Assembly (NCBI GenBank): GCA_907163345.1
Contig: CAJQUN010000451.1
Coordinates: 62,001 to 126,000 of the forward strand
Direction: 5' to 3'
Source: Haberlea rhodopensis
Lineage: Eukaryota; Streptophyta; Magnoliopsida; Lamiales; Gesneriaceae
Length of the DNA: 64,000 nucleotides
The notes below the pieces were generated by a model. It worked only from the letters and a program-made list of their open reading frames with translations. It was not told where the DNA came from and searched no databases. How positions within the stretch are numbered: position 1 is the stretch's first letter; every line of letters begins with the position of its first letter. The position numbers were made by a program, and so were the translations under genes. Shown here piece after piece: positions 49,301 to 60,819 of this stretch.

Positions 49301-50032
49301 GGCTTTGGGAATTTGACGAGTTTGGTTATTGTGAGAACAGGGACAATACAGGGGATCCCGGATGAGGATTATACCATCCAAGGAGTATCATTTAAATTCA
49401 TGGCATTTACATTTTGTAAATTATGAACTGTAATATCATGATTATTGGATTGTTGGTATTGGTATGCTCACCCCGTGTGGGGGCTGTCTCTGTTGGGCCA
49501 GATGATACAGGTGCAACAGTAGCTTTGGAATTGATCTCGGGCTGTTGATTTGAGGTACTTACAGGATTGAAGTACCAGAGATGGTTGAATAAGTACGTAG
49601 ATCCAGAGTTGAGATCGACATGTGCTAGGGAGGTGCTTCCAGGATTGAATTGAAGTACCTGTAACGGTATCTGAGTATTTTATACATTGGATACATGCTT
49701 ATTCATTGGGTGCTCTCATGTGAGCACGTTTTTACGTGTATATGTAATGTATAAATGTGCATGATTTTCTCTCTTCATTCATTGTCTGCATGCAATTAAA
49801 TACGAATTGCTAAATGAACTGAGATTATGTTAGTGTATTATTAGGGTGCATACTATGAAAGTGGTTTTAGTTGGGGAAGTTGAATATTACGGGGTTCTAA
49901 TGCAAGAAATTTTATAGATGGTATATGATGTTATACTTGCACATAGTTTCCTTCCCATTATAATATGGTTGTATGCACTAATGACATGGATTAATACACT
50001 AATAACGGGTTAAGGGCTCGGGGGTCCTTACA
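46332..50032 (+). repeat. Family-A 3' LTR with internal tandem duplication
   Basis: This LTR is 3,701 bp against 2,452 bp for its 5' partner. The excess is a direct duplication: 46864-48110 and 48111-49390 both correspond to 40531-41811 of the 5' LTR. The junction at 48110/48111 jumps from GGAGTATCA back to GTTTGGTGG. The second copy is nearly identical to the 5' LTR, while the first is clearly diverged. Confidence 0.88.
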
Positions 50033-50995
50033 TCTTCTCCAAACCATTTTTCTTCAAATCTTTCCCCACCATTATCATCCAAACACCAAAAACCTCCAAT
50101 ATAAACATCAACAATTTCAATACTACACATATTGAATAAAATCCCCAAAAGTCAACATAAACCACATCAAACCATATCCCAACCATTACAACAACAAATC
50201 CAAAACCAAATCAAAATATCACATTTTCAAAACCAAACCATTTCCAAATCCCTAATACAAACCCATTTCAAACCCAACACATACAAAACCAAACAAGAAG
50301 GAATCCATACCACTTCTAAGCTTCAAATATCACCAAGAAATCAAGCAACTAAGATTTTTGCAAAGTTTCCTCCTCCTTCCCTTGTTTCAAACGTGAATGT
50401 GGGTTTTTGGGGATAGGGTTGGGAAAGTTTTTTTATGATAAGGAGTGATGGGAAAGTGAAAAGAAGGGTAATGGTTAAAAGGGGTTAAATAAACATGTCC
50501 CGGTATTTAGCATGATGTACAAAATATCACAACATGATATTTTAAAAGCATTTTCCAGAAATGCACCAAATTCTCAATTAAATACATGATTTACCAAATA
50601 ATCATTAACCATCACAATTAAACCATGTTAACACCCAATTTCCCAACATGCATAACATGCACCCCGAAATGCAATACTAGGTCACGCTGACCATGTGACT
50701 AAGCATTTCTCATTTTAATTAATTCCCTAATTAAATTAATTAACACCATAAACATAATTAATGCTCATATGCATATAATCATTTCGGGGATATCACATCT
50801 CATATCCCACTACCAACATAATTTTCAAGGTTCAACACCTTAATGAAAATAAATCTCAACCCTTGGGCCCAACTACCCTGATCCCAGATTAAAATCCCCG
50901 AGAGTCTCAACACCGTAATTATCTCATAATTACTCCAATTAAAATCCATTAAGGATCATAATCACTCGGAGACTAACACAAATTTGGATATCACA
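50033..50995 (-). repeat. LTR of the second family, 5' part
   Basis: This continues the split minus-strand LTR from 38904-40001. Its start TGTGATATCC is read on the minus strand from 50995. No primer site or polypurine tract flanks either side, so it was probably already a solo or truncated LTR. No matching target duplication was seen. Confidence 0.6.
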
Positions 50996-51176
50996 GTGTA
51001 ATTATGTGTTCGATTTTAGGTCTTATCTTAAGGTTTTTTTTCCTTCCAAAAAGAGCGCCAAAATTATGTTATCCAAAATTGTGTAGCATAACTTTTATGT
51101 AACCATGCACCCTATGATATGTCATCATAGGACATTGTTTGAAGTTTCAATATGAAATTCTTTCAATGACTCAAAG

Positions 51177-54100
51177 TGTGATGCCCAGAATATTTGATAA
51201 TTATTCATTTAATTTATTTGTGGTATTTTAATAAGATTTCGGGATTTAAATTATTGGACATCATATTCTGGATCGGAGTCGGGATAAATAATTTTGAGTT
51301 GAATTTATAATTTTAGTTAAATTCAAGGAAATTCTTAATTCATGAGAATGTCATTTTGGTCAAGAATTGGAACAAATAATTTACTAGTTTAATTCTTGGA
51401 CATTGTGTGTTGAAGTTGAATAAATAATTCCGGGGTAATTTGTGGTGCAAGTAAAATACATGATAATTTAAATTAATGGTGAATCTTTTGTTTGGAGTTT
51501 AAATGAAGGAATGGTTAAAGAATAAAGGTAGAAATAATATAATTAAAGCAGTTATTTAAAATGTGGTAAGACTTGTCTACATAGACAAAACCCCCAAACC
51601 CGCCGGCCCCTTCACCATGGCAGCTAAGGTTCATATTTTTCCCTTCGAGCTCGATTTTCTTGCCAAAAAAATTGTGGGGTATGAAGTTTCTTAACAACCT
51701 TCATCATTTATTTTTTTTGTATTTGAGTTTGGGTTGAGTTTTAATGGTGGATTTGGTTCGAGATTTAGGGCTTGGCAAGGGAAATGTCTAGTCTTTCATA
51801 TGGGTGTTTCTTCTTGATGTTAGGCTCGATTTCCATGCCATTTTGTTGAGTTTTGATTGTTATTCATTATAGAAATCATGGCTGCCCTATATTTCAAAAA
51901 TATGGGTTGTTTTGGGGCTTGTAAAATATGATTATATGCTGTTTGATAATATGATTAAATGGTTTCTAGTGTTGTCAAAAGTCTTGGTAATCGTGAAAAA
52001 CTAATCTTTATGCTCATAACTTGAGAGTTTTCTAATTGGATTTAGACATTGGTTTCGAGGGTTATAGTTGATGTATTGCTGTGTGTAGGTGTATGTGTGA
52101 TGTGTGCATGAGTTGTGTGTGTTAATGTGTGTATTGAAGTGTATCACTTATGTTTATACTTGTGTGCGAGTATTCCAACATGTATGGGCATGTGTAGGTG
52201 CTGAAATACGCCATGTTCCGGCTTAGTATATTTGGGTTGTACATACGTATAAGTATGTGTTTCAGCGCGTATTAGTGGGTGCATACACTATATATACATA
52301 TAGATGTGTGTCCCAACGTGTATTGGTGTAGGTACATGACTTTTATACATGTGTATATAACTATTCCAGTCTATGTTGGTATGTGGGTTTATGGTAGCTC
52401 ATAGGTTGATAAGTTATGGTTAAGGTGGAAGACTAGTTTGGTGGTGGTGATGTTGTGTTGGTAATGTGATTATTTTTGTCAAGTCTTGTTGGTATGAATT
52501 GAATGTTGGATGAGAACGATTTATCAACCATGCACTTACATTCTCATATATATATCTTGAATTATGTTTGGTCAAATTTTCATGTCTCCTTTGGATTTTG
52601 ATAGTGTTGTTAAGACGTGGATCATTGTCATATTCTATCGGATTATGTGATACTATTGACATAGTTTTGTGATTGAATGTGAGGATATACGCATCAAGTA
52701 TTAGTTGTGAGTTAATCCTTAAACTCTTGAGTTCGTGTAGAACCTTCTTGAGCTTACAGACAACGATGAGGGTGACTTGACGTTAATCACAAACTTTAAG
52801 GTACGGAATGACGTACGAGCAGGTATGATGTCAAGTAATTATATATTTATGGTTATGTGTGTTTTCCACTGTGATGTGTAAAGTTAATTTATGGAACATA
52901 TGATTCGAGTTTAATGTTCGTGGTTATGTGAATGAAGTAAATGAGTACTTGAGGCTTGGATGCTTATGGCACTATGAGTATGAGAAAGGGATGAGAATCA
53001 TCTTGGATGATGCGCACATTGGCATTAAAAATGGTATTAGTTTTGAATGAGTCATAATGATGTATTGTTGAGTCATCGATTTATCTCGGTAATGAGTATT
53101 GCAATTATAACATTGATAACGAGCTTGGTAAATTGTGAAATAATGAAACATGAGCAGTTTGAGGGATCTTTCACCATTTCAGTAAATGAACAGAAATTGT
53201 TTCTTTATGATATTGTATTGTTTCTTTTGAAATTATAAATTGTGTGTTTGATATCTATATTTGTCTTGTTGGTATATGCTCACCCAGTGTGGGGGATTGT
53301 TTTTGTTGAAACAGGTACAATAGGTACTAGGCTGTTTTTTTATGGTAAGCTTGAGTTCTTTGAATGGTGTTGTTTCCAGAAGCGTAGTATGTGTATGTGT
53401 TGAAGTCATACGTTAGACTACATTTAAATTGGTATTAATGATCCGATGCTCGCATGTGAGCATCTTGATGCCTGTATGTGGTTTGTATGTGTAAGGACCC
53501 CGTGCCCTTATCCCATTATTAGTGTACTACTCCATGCCATTGTGCATACAATCATATTATCATGGGGAAGATAACCATGTGCAAGTATAACATCATATAC
53601 CATCTATAAAATTTCTTGCATTAGAACCTCATATTATTCAAATTCCCCAACCAAGACCATTTACATAGCATGCACCCTCATAATACACTAACATGCTCTC
53701 AGTTCATTTAGCAATTCCAATTTAATTGCATGCATACAATAAATGAAGAGAGAGAAACCATGCACATTTATACATTCCATATATAAGTAAAAACGTGTTC
53801 ACATGAGAGTACCCAATGAATAAACGTATATCTAATGTATAAGATATTCTACCAAATATCGTTACTGGTACTTCAATCTTGGAAGCACCTCTCATGCATA
53901 GCTCAATCTCAACTCTGGATCTACCGTTATACTTATTCAACCAGCTCTGGTACTTCAATCCTTGAAGTAGCTCAATCAACAGCTCGGGCTCAACTCCAAA
54001 GCTATTGTTGCACCTGTACCACCTGCCCCAATAGAGACAGCCCCCACACGGGGTAAGCACACCAATATGAACATTCCAATAATCACAGTACGTAATTTAC

Positions 54101-55461
54101 AGGATATGAAACTGTAATGTAAAAGGATACTCCCTGTATAGTATCGTTACCACGTAGGATTTCCCGTACTGTCCATGTTCTCAAAATAACCAAACCATCA
54201 AATTCTCAAAGCCAGTAAATCATCACATTGATGAACTAAAACCATTCCTGCCATACCAGTTCCATAATCAAATATGATTAAATCATTAATGAAGTACCAC
54301 AAATATCTCATATATCTAGCCAATGATTCCATTGTTTTATTTCATAGCTCGCTCCTCAATAGCAGCATTTTAACCCCACACACACTCCACAACAGCGCCG
54401 TCAGAATCGATGTTCGCTCAAAAGCGACAACACTCCTATCATTGCTCGCTCAATAGCGGCACCACATAATTTTCCACATCTATCCATTTATTGCAATATA
54501 ATTTACCATGCATTCGACAATTGCAATAATATAAAAGGGCTATGCTCGTACGTCATACGTACCTTATAATTCCGTAGTTCGAGTCCAACCTTGCCTGAGT
54601 CCCACAACCCGATGTATTATGTGCAGCTTTTCTTGAAGAAATCGGGCTCCCAAGACGAGCCTCCATCGATTTGCTTCCAAGAGAAAAGAGGGGAAGGGTT
54701 GGGGGAAAGGTTTGAGCGAGAGAGAGAGGAGAGAGGGAGATGAGAGATTCCGTGCAATGACGGAATATCGAGTCCACTTGGTATATATAGCACCAAGACT
54801 CCAAAATACCAATACCTCCGCAAATACATCATGATTCATTAAAAATCATCTGTTTTCAATAATTATCTCTCCAACTCAATTTCCCTTACCAGCCACAGTA
54901 CAAAGTACTCCGGACCCCAGATCACTCCAAAAACCCAATTCCAAGGTTTTTCACCACAATGAGAATACAATCTCATCCAATTGGAAATCAAAGATCCCGA
55001 GCCCTGATTTAACATCCTCGGAAGTCCCAACATCGCAATTAATTCATAATCGCCACATTAAAATCCATTACAGGTCATTACCACTCCGGGATTAACACTA
55101 GTAATTCCCGGACATCACACTATGCATGTCTTGAAGTTCTCTATTCATTTACTGTTATAGATGCATGTTATTTTGAGGAGAATGTGATTTATGATTTGAG
55201 TAGTTGATTGATGATTGGTTTGTCCCCCGGTATGTTCAATTTATGGGGACTCAGCCGAAATTTTTATAAAATACATATTACGATTATGAGACACGTTGGT
55301 GAAAGTTTGAGACTTAATGCATGTGGGATTGATCATACCATGTATTGCATGTTCTGTTATTATGCATAAGTATATACGTAATTGAGAGAATTCATCGAAG
55401 AATATTAAAAATATTACACCATTAATGCCTTAATATTGTATTAGGGGTTTGAGGCCTTATA
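51177..55461 (+). repeat. 5' LTR of a third related element, interrupted by a solo LTR
   Basis: It starts TGTGATGCCC at 51177 and, leaving out 53490-55119, ends CCTTATA at 55461 (CA changed to TA). An iMet primer site follows. A degenerate ~65-bp repeat rich in GTGT lies at about 52080-52390. The sequence ACGTACGAGC near 52812 matches the family-A LTR core. Confidence 0.72.
53490..55119 (-). repeat. Solo family-A LTR, short form, inside another LTR
   Basis: Read on the minus strand it runs from TGTGATGTCC (55119) to CCTTACA (53490). The flanks are GTATG and CTATG, sharing TATG, which indicates an aged target duplication. The TATA region is at about 54780. It lacks the GT...AG segment and the CGATCGATCG cluster (junction about 54620-54630). 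Confidence 0.85.
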
Positions 55462-56412
55462 TTAGTGGTATCAAAGCAGTGTTTAGTTTCTTGGGATGTC
55501 TACGGGCCTAGGGATGTGTCTATAGACATGCATAGCACATGAATTACGCATGATTGCGATTTTGTGTCAGTGTGACAAGATATTTATACGCTTATGTGCA
55601 TAGTATGATATGAGGTGATGGTAATTATTATTATTGCTAACCTATGTGGTTGCAGGATCGTATGGAATACTGTGAATGCGATAGTAAGAAGTAACTACTG
55701 ATGCCAATGAACATATGCACTGAAGGTGGTAATGTTTGAAGTGCAGTAGCCGGTAGCTTATTGAATAATATATCATCAATTTGACTGTTGTGGTAATAAT
55801 GATATTTCGTTAAATTAACGACGATGAGATATTATACTGATAATATTCAGTGTTAATAGTAACTTGATGTTGTTGCTAATGAAAATATAAATGAATTTTA
55901 TTGAAGTTGTGCAATTGTTATATATGTATGTTTGTTTGTGGGTGCATATTGTACCTAGCGACGCACAATTGCCAACACCAGGAACATTCAGTACCTCACT
56001 TCTTCTTCTTTAGTGTGGAGAGAGATATTTGAAAGCTGAAGAAGAAGAGACATGGTCACTAATGGCGGAGCGAGAAGAGAGAAGATGTGACTTATTTACC
56101 TTGAAATTGTGGTCTCTCTCCACCACATAATGAAGAGAGTACGGAAAAGACACACTACAATTTACCTTCATATGGGCTTTTCCAGTTTATAATTTTTTTA
56201 ACCCAGCTTATATTTACTAATTACTCCTTAATTTTTAAGTTTAATTCAACTTATTGTCATCTATAAAGTTCGATAGTCCAACATATAAAATAATTATTAT
56301 TTTATCTTTTGCAATAGATTTAGTTCGTTTTTTATCTTTTTCATATTTATATTTGATACCCCTCGATCTATCTAATGGGTTTTAACCGACCCAATCTGAT
56401 TAAGCAAGGAGT
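55462..56412 (+). mobile_element. Primer site and leader remnant of the third LTR element, then unassigned sequence
   Basis: TGGTATCAAAGC at 55466-55477 is the iMet primer site with one change. The following ~220 bp parallel the family-A leader, including a shared GTTGCAGG-TC-TATGG block (about 55650). Similarity fades after about 55960. The rest (to 56412) shows no gene. Confidence 0.6.
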
Positions 56413-56890
56413 TGTAGGGTTTTGGAAGACATCTCTCAATATTCTCGGGATAAACATGGATATAGTTGCCATATACAATACTATTTCATATTAACTAGAA
56501 CTCTTCTCCCAGATTGACTAGAACTCTACAATTATAGATTGACTAGAACTCTTATTCTATATTGATTGAGACTCTATCTCTATATCTATAAATAGAGGGC
56601 ACCTAACCCTCATTCAGGTACGTTCACTTACGCAATACTTACACGATATTGCTTACGTCTTTCATAATACGCATTTCATATTATGCAAAGCCTACAATTT
56701 CAATACTTTTTCTATTGAAGCATATACTAATTTGAGCGTCGGAGTGGCTTCGCCTACGGGCGGATCATCTTATCATTTTTCTTTGATATACAGAGATATT
56801 TTGGGGGACGGTTCAATTCAGTTTATAGAAGATAAATCGTTTATTGCATCATCGCACGATATTTATTAAAGATCACACTTTTTGGTGATA
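56413..56890 (+). repeat. LTR-like sequence with TATA box and gypsy-type primer site
   Basis: The TATA box CTATAAATAG lies at about 56586-56596. A GAGCGTCGGAGTGGCTTCG block (about 56734) is typical of the R/U5 region of Tat-like gypsy LTRs. TGGTGCCGTCTGTGGGA at about 56897 resembles their primer site. The start at TGTAGGG (56413) is a guess, and no second LTR copy was found. Confidence 0.5.
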
Positions 56891-58040
56891 TTAATTGGTG
56901 CCGTCTGTGGGAGCTGGAGCTTAAGACGTAGATGAAGAAGAAACAAGGGAGGCTTCAATACATGCTTCCTCTTTACAGCACCGAAGTTAATCTAATTTAC
57001 TGGAAAAATCTCAATCTTTTGTGGTGTTATCCAAAGACCCAGATGACAATGCATGACTTTTTGTTTACAGATCCTATATGGCACCGTTTCCATCGCTTCC
57101 CACTTCTTTCTCTCTTGGGACTTGAGCTGGGGGGTTGGAATTATCTAGTGCTTGGCATTCAAGGGACGCTATTCAAGTCAACAACACCTTCTCAAATTAT
57201 CTCATGCATGCAGATACTACGTTCGGTGGTGTCTTGATATTTTAAGGGAAGTCTAAATTGTTTGTGGGTTCAATTTTTTAGTCATGTATGATTTCATCAG
57301 CATATTAAAATAAGAAGAAGGTTGAAGATGCAGGTAGGGAATTTGTTCTCATTATCCAATTCTAGTTAGAAGAAATTTCTCCACTGTCATGCGAGCCTCA
57401 CTGCGCAGCGATATTCCAGGGATTGCTCTTTCAACATCTATTCAAAGAGTTGTTGTCAATTCAAAAGTGGTCCACTAATGTAACCAAGAGCAACCGTATA
57501 TTCCAAAATCTCTAGATACTCAAAACCCAAGTGATAGTGCTAAAAACAAGTGCATAAGAAAGATTCATTATCGAGTACATGGGCTCGGCATATCAGGCTG
57601 ACTTCGACCTCGTTTGAGCTGGGGAAATCGGTGGACTTGCGTTCTACGTATGAAATAATGTGAACATATGGATTCCTAATGGAACACTTACCGAATCTGA
57701 ATGCATGGATTTATCTGTGATATGGAAAGTTAAACACGAGATCTTTAGGGTCAAGCTGGCTAATCAAGGAATATTTAGGAGAGGCTCACATCAAGATCAC
57801 ACGTTCATGTTTGCTCTTCTTTTCTCTCTCAAATCTGTGCACCGCTGATTCTTGTGAGCTTCTTGATGAGAGCAGATATCCTTGCTGGATTTGCATGAAT
57901 GGGGTTACATTCCATTTATTTTACATCAAGCTGGGGAGCTAATCTACCTCATCAACATCAAGATAAATAAACTCTACTTATAATTGATAAATGATTTGAG
58001 AGGCAACAAAACATGGAGGTCGAAAAAATGCATCAGTAAA
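56891..58040 (+). other. Unassigned region downstream of the primer-like site
   Basis: Open frames at 56932-57237 and 57660-57848 match nothing I recognise and may be shadows or captured fragments. No retrotransposon domain is visible. Confidence 0.3.
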
Positions 58041-58042
58041 GC

Positions 58043-58335
58043 ATGTTGGTAACTAGACCTGCTGCTGCAACTCCAAATTCCTTGTTTTTTGGCACGAAGG
58101 TTCTGAAAATCCCGTCGAATTATTCATGGGTTGTGGACAAAAATTCAGTCTTTACAATTCAAGATAAGATTTCTATGAAGGTCATGGCTTCTGCTGCAAC
58201 AACAGAGAAACAATCAACACCGCGGGAAATTAAATAGCAACCGATTAAAGAAAACATCCGGTATCGTTAAGTTATCAGGATCCAGATCCCTATTTAATCT
58301 TGTTTTGCTTCTTGTTGCCCTCTTTGAGCGGTTAT
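58043..58335 (+). pseudogene. EPSP synthase exon 1 fragment
   Basis: The frame from 58043 gives a plastid transit-like segment with PNSLFFGTKV and MASAATTEK. After a TAG (about 58235) and a one-base shift near 58255 come a QPIKE motif and the start of the mature enzyme (counterpart of the GSKSLSN phosphoenolpyruvate/shikimate-binding loop, here GSRSLFN). It ends around LLLVALFE. EPSP synthase makes 5-enolpyruvylshikimate-3-phosphate in the plastid shikimate pathway. Only part of exon 1 is present, and key residues are changed. This is a captured, non-functional fragment. Confidence 0.75.
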
Positions 58336-58419
58336 GGAAGTGTGATCGCCGTCGATCTTCATCTCATATCAATACAAGATTGATGTTCTTAATATCAATA
58401 ATTCAAAAAGGGACTGAAG

Positions 58420-58600
58420 CTGAAGTGGATGGGGTCCAGAGTTCCCCAACTCTTATTTTCCCCAATCATTATTCCATTGTCACGGGTTTATATCATGGAA
58501 TTACCGATCCATTTTGTACGAACGATTTAAGATGGGTAACCATGAGCCCAAGTGGCTGGGTGAGAAGATTGAGCTTACCATACACAAAATGTTATAATTA
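58420..58600 (+). pseudogene. Nucleotide pyrophosphatase/phosphodiesterase fragment
   Basis: The segment SPTLIFPNHYSIVTGLY is the signature around the catalytic threonine of type I phosphodiesterase/NPP enzymes, with that Thr apparently replaced by Ile. After a small deletion and a frame change a GNHEPKWLGE-like block follows. It lies less than 100 bp downstream of the EPSP synthase piece and forms a chimera with it. It cannot be functional. Confidence 0.7.
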
Positions 58601-58604
58601 GGAC

Positions 58605-59375
58605 ATGATCAACAGCTCGGGCATGCAATCTCGCAGTAAGCCCATATTTATCATCTCGGGCATGCAATCTCGCAGTAAGCCCCATATTATGACAACTCGG
58701 GCAGTAAGCCCTGATATGACAGCTCGGGCATGCAATCTCGCAGTAAGCCCCTAGTTATCAGCTCGGGTGTGCCATCTTGCAGTAAGGCCTTATTACATCG
58801 AGCTCGGGCATGCAATCTAGCAGTAAGGCCATATTATGACTGCTTGGGCATGCAATCTCGCAGTAAGGCAGTGTTATGACAGCTCGGGCATGCAATCTCG
58901 CAGTAAGCCCCTATTTATCAGCTTGGGCGTGCCATATGGTAGTAAGGCCCTATTACATCAAGCTCGGGCGTGCCATCTGGCATTAAAGGCCCTATTACAT
59001 CAAGCTCGGGCATGCCATCTGGCAGTAAGACCCTAATACACCTAGCTCGGGCATGCAATCTCGTAGTAATGCCTTATTACATCGAGCTCGGGCATGCAAT
59101 CTCGCAGTAAGGCCTTATTACATCGAGCTCGGGCATGCAATCTAGCAGTAAGGCCATATTATGACAGTTCAGGCATGCAATCTTGCAGTGAGACCCTATT
59201 AGATCGAGCTCGGGCATGCAATCTAGCAGTAGGGCCCTACTACATCGATATCGGGCATGCAATCTCGTCGTAAGCCCCTATTATGACAGTTCGGGCGTAC
59301 AATCTTCCAGTGAGGTCCTATTTATCAGCTCAGACATGCAATCTAGCAGTAAGGCCCTATTCAGAAGTCCAAGGC
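58605..59375 (+). repeat. Tandem repeat, about 37-42-bp unit, about 20 copies
   Basis: The unit reads AGCTCGGGCATGCAATCT, then CGCAGTAAG and a CCCTATTA-type tail. Copies vary in the tail (ATTATGAC or ATTACATCG), giving the variable length. Each copy contains the palindrome GCATGC. Confidence 0.92.
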
Positions 59376-59395
59376 GTTGTCAATAATCCCTTGGC

Positions 59396-59605
59396 ACATC
59401 AGGAGCACGTTTACGACGAGCTCAGCCCTGGTTACGCCAGGAGCCAGATTTTCACCCCACCTCAAGAGCACGTTTACGACGAGCTCAGCCCTGGTTACGC
59501 TAGGAGCAAGGGCTTTCACCCTACCTCAGGAGCACGTTTACGACGAGCTCAGCCCTGGTTACGACAGGAGCAAGGGTTTTCACCCTACCCAGGAGCACGT
59601 TTATA
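59396..59605 (+). repeat. Tandem repeat, about 62-66-bp unit, three copies plus a partial
   Basis: The unit starts AGGAGCACGTTTACGACGAG, includes CTCAGCCCTGGTTACG and ends near TTTTCACCC. It directly follows the shorter-unit array and precedes an AT-rich stretch leading to the viral primer site. Confidence 0.92.
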
Positions 59606-59717
59606 AAATGGTCTCTATATAATATTTAATTATCTTTTATATCCTTATATTTATAAAAAATTGGCATTTAATGTCTTTTTTTTACAAGTCCCCATTTCTG
59701 CGATCCTTGACACAAAA

Positions 59718-59730
59718 TGGTATCAGAGCC
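59718..59730 (+). other. Caulimovirid primer-binding site
   Basis: TGGTATCAGAGCC is the initiator-tRNA primer site that marks the conventional origin of caulimovirid genomes. It lies 71 bases before the first viral ORF. Confidence 0.85.
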
Positions 59731-59801
59731 TAGGTTTATTCTGGAAATACTATAAGAATATTAATTTGTAACCTATACGGAGGAGACTATTCAAGAAAAA
59801 T

Positions 59802-60170
59802 ATGGACCCGAACGAATGTTCGAAGTATCATTCTTACAGGTGGTATTTCCAGAAATTGGAAAAACTAAATCAGAAGCATATGGCAGAAGCTCAACGCTTC
59901 AACCATAAGTGGAAACTTTTACGAGGAATAGGTTTAGACACACCCGGTATAAACCATTACAAGAAACTCGAAAGGATGGCTAAGAGGCTCCATCAAGTGA
60001 ACCCCAAACTACAGTTCGAGTTAACAGAACTTCAGGAAGACGATCATCCTGAACATGAAGATGTGGTTCCAGCCACCAATGATCCAATAGGGTCTGGACC
60101 AGGATTAGGATGTGAGAACCAACCTTTCGAGAAATCGAGCCAGATTCTTCTAGATATCCCAAGATCTTAG
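59802..60170 (+). pseudogene. Endogenous caulimovirid N-terminal ORF
   Basis: The 122-codon frame is charged and helical at the start and acidic after residue 75 (HPEHEDVV). It occupies the position of the first viral ORF. There is no recognised motif; it may be the N-terminal part of a coat-protein precursor. It ends at a TAG at about 60168. Confidence 0.5.
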
Positions 60171-60239
60171 AGAAATCCAGAAGACAGTGCAGAGCTATGG
60201 TTACCTTCAATACTATGTCCCTGCCTAGATCCATCAGAT

Positions 60240-60800
60240 TTAGAGTCAGATGGAGATTATGATTAAACATCAGAAGGAGATTCTTGAAAACCTTCAAGAT
60301 GTTCAATCCCGAGTGAAGGAATTGGAGTCAAGGCCAAGTCCGACATGAAGAAGGAACGGAGGATGGTTGCCACCATCTTAGGGAACAGAACTCCTTTTAC
60401 ACCAAAAAGGAAAAGCGGAGAAAGCCGAAGCTACAGATCGGGGCAAAGATCAGGACCAACAAGGAGTAGAATCTCGTCGACAGGTTCTAGTCAAGCTAGT
60501 TCTAGCTAGAACACCAACGAAGAGAACTTTCAGACGCACACCTACCCGTGAAAATGAGAGTTTCAGAGATTGTAACTGCTGAACATGCGGAGCAAGAGGA
60601 CATATCTCTACAGATTGTCCAGAAAACCAAAGTCGTGGAGTAAGACAGTTCGAGCATACCAAGGAATTTGAAGATGCTGTCTATTTCCAGGATTTGGTAC
60701 AGGTGTATCAATTTGAGGATATTCCCTCAGATGAAAGCATCTACGAAGAAGAGATATATGCTGATGGAGGTGAATCCAGCCCAAATCAGAGCGAAGGAGA
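60240..60800 (+). pseudogene. Caulimovirid coat-protein C-terminal region with CCHC knuckle
   Basis: A basic Arg/Ser-rich stretch (about 60350-60550) leads to a CCHC zinc knuckle (Cys codons 60577 and 60586, His 60601, Cys 60616). An in-frame TGA at 60580 lies inside it. An acidic tail with SDESIYEEEIY follows. This combination is typical of caulimovirid coat proteins, which bind genomic RNA/DNA. The central coat domain is not recognisable. Confidence 0.7.
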
Positions 60801-60819
60801 GTTCCTTCAACATGTGATC

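Larger units (their letters stand above)
40002..50032 (+). mobile_element. Complete family-A non-autonomous LTR retrotransposon (LARD-like)
   Basis: The element has a 5' LTR at 40002-42453, an iMet primer site at 42458, an internal region to 46331 with a polypurine tract, and a 3' LTR at 46332-50032. The flanks TTTTC (39997-40001) and TCTTC (50033-50037) match at four of five bases, consistent with an aged target duplication. The 3.9-kb interior has no gag, protease, RT or integrase. Near its end it keeps a chromovirus-like pol 3' remnant, so it probably relied on chromovirus proteins. Confidence 0.82.

Noticed and set aside
58043..58335. A functional EPSP synthase gene
   Set aside because: Only part of exon 1 is present, with a stop, a frameshift and changed active-site loop residues.
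58605..59605. CRISPR-like regular repeats
   Set aside because: The intervals are not unique spacers, the units are plain tandem repeats, and the window is plant nuclear DNA.
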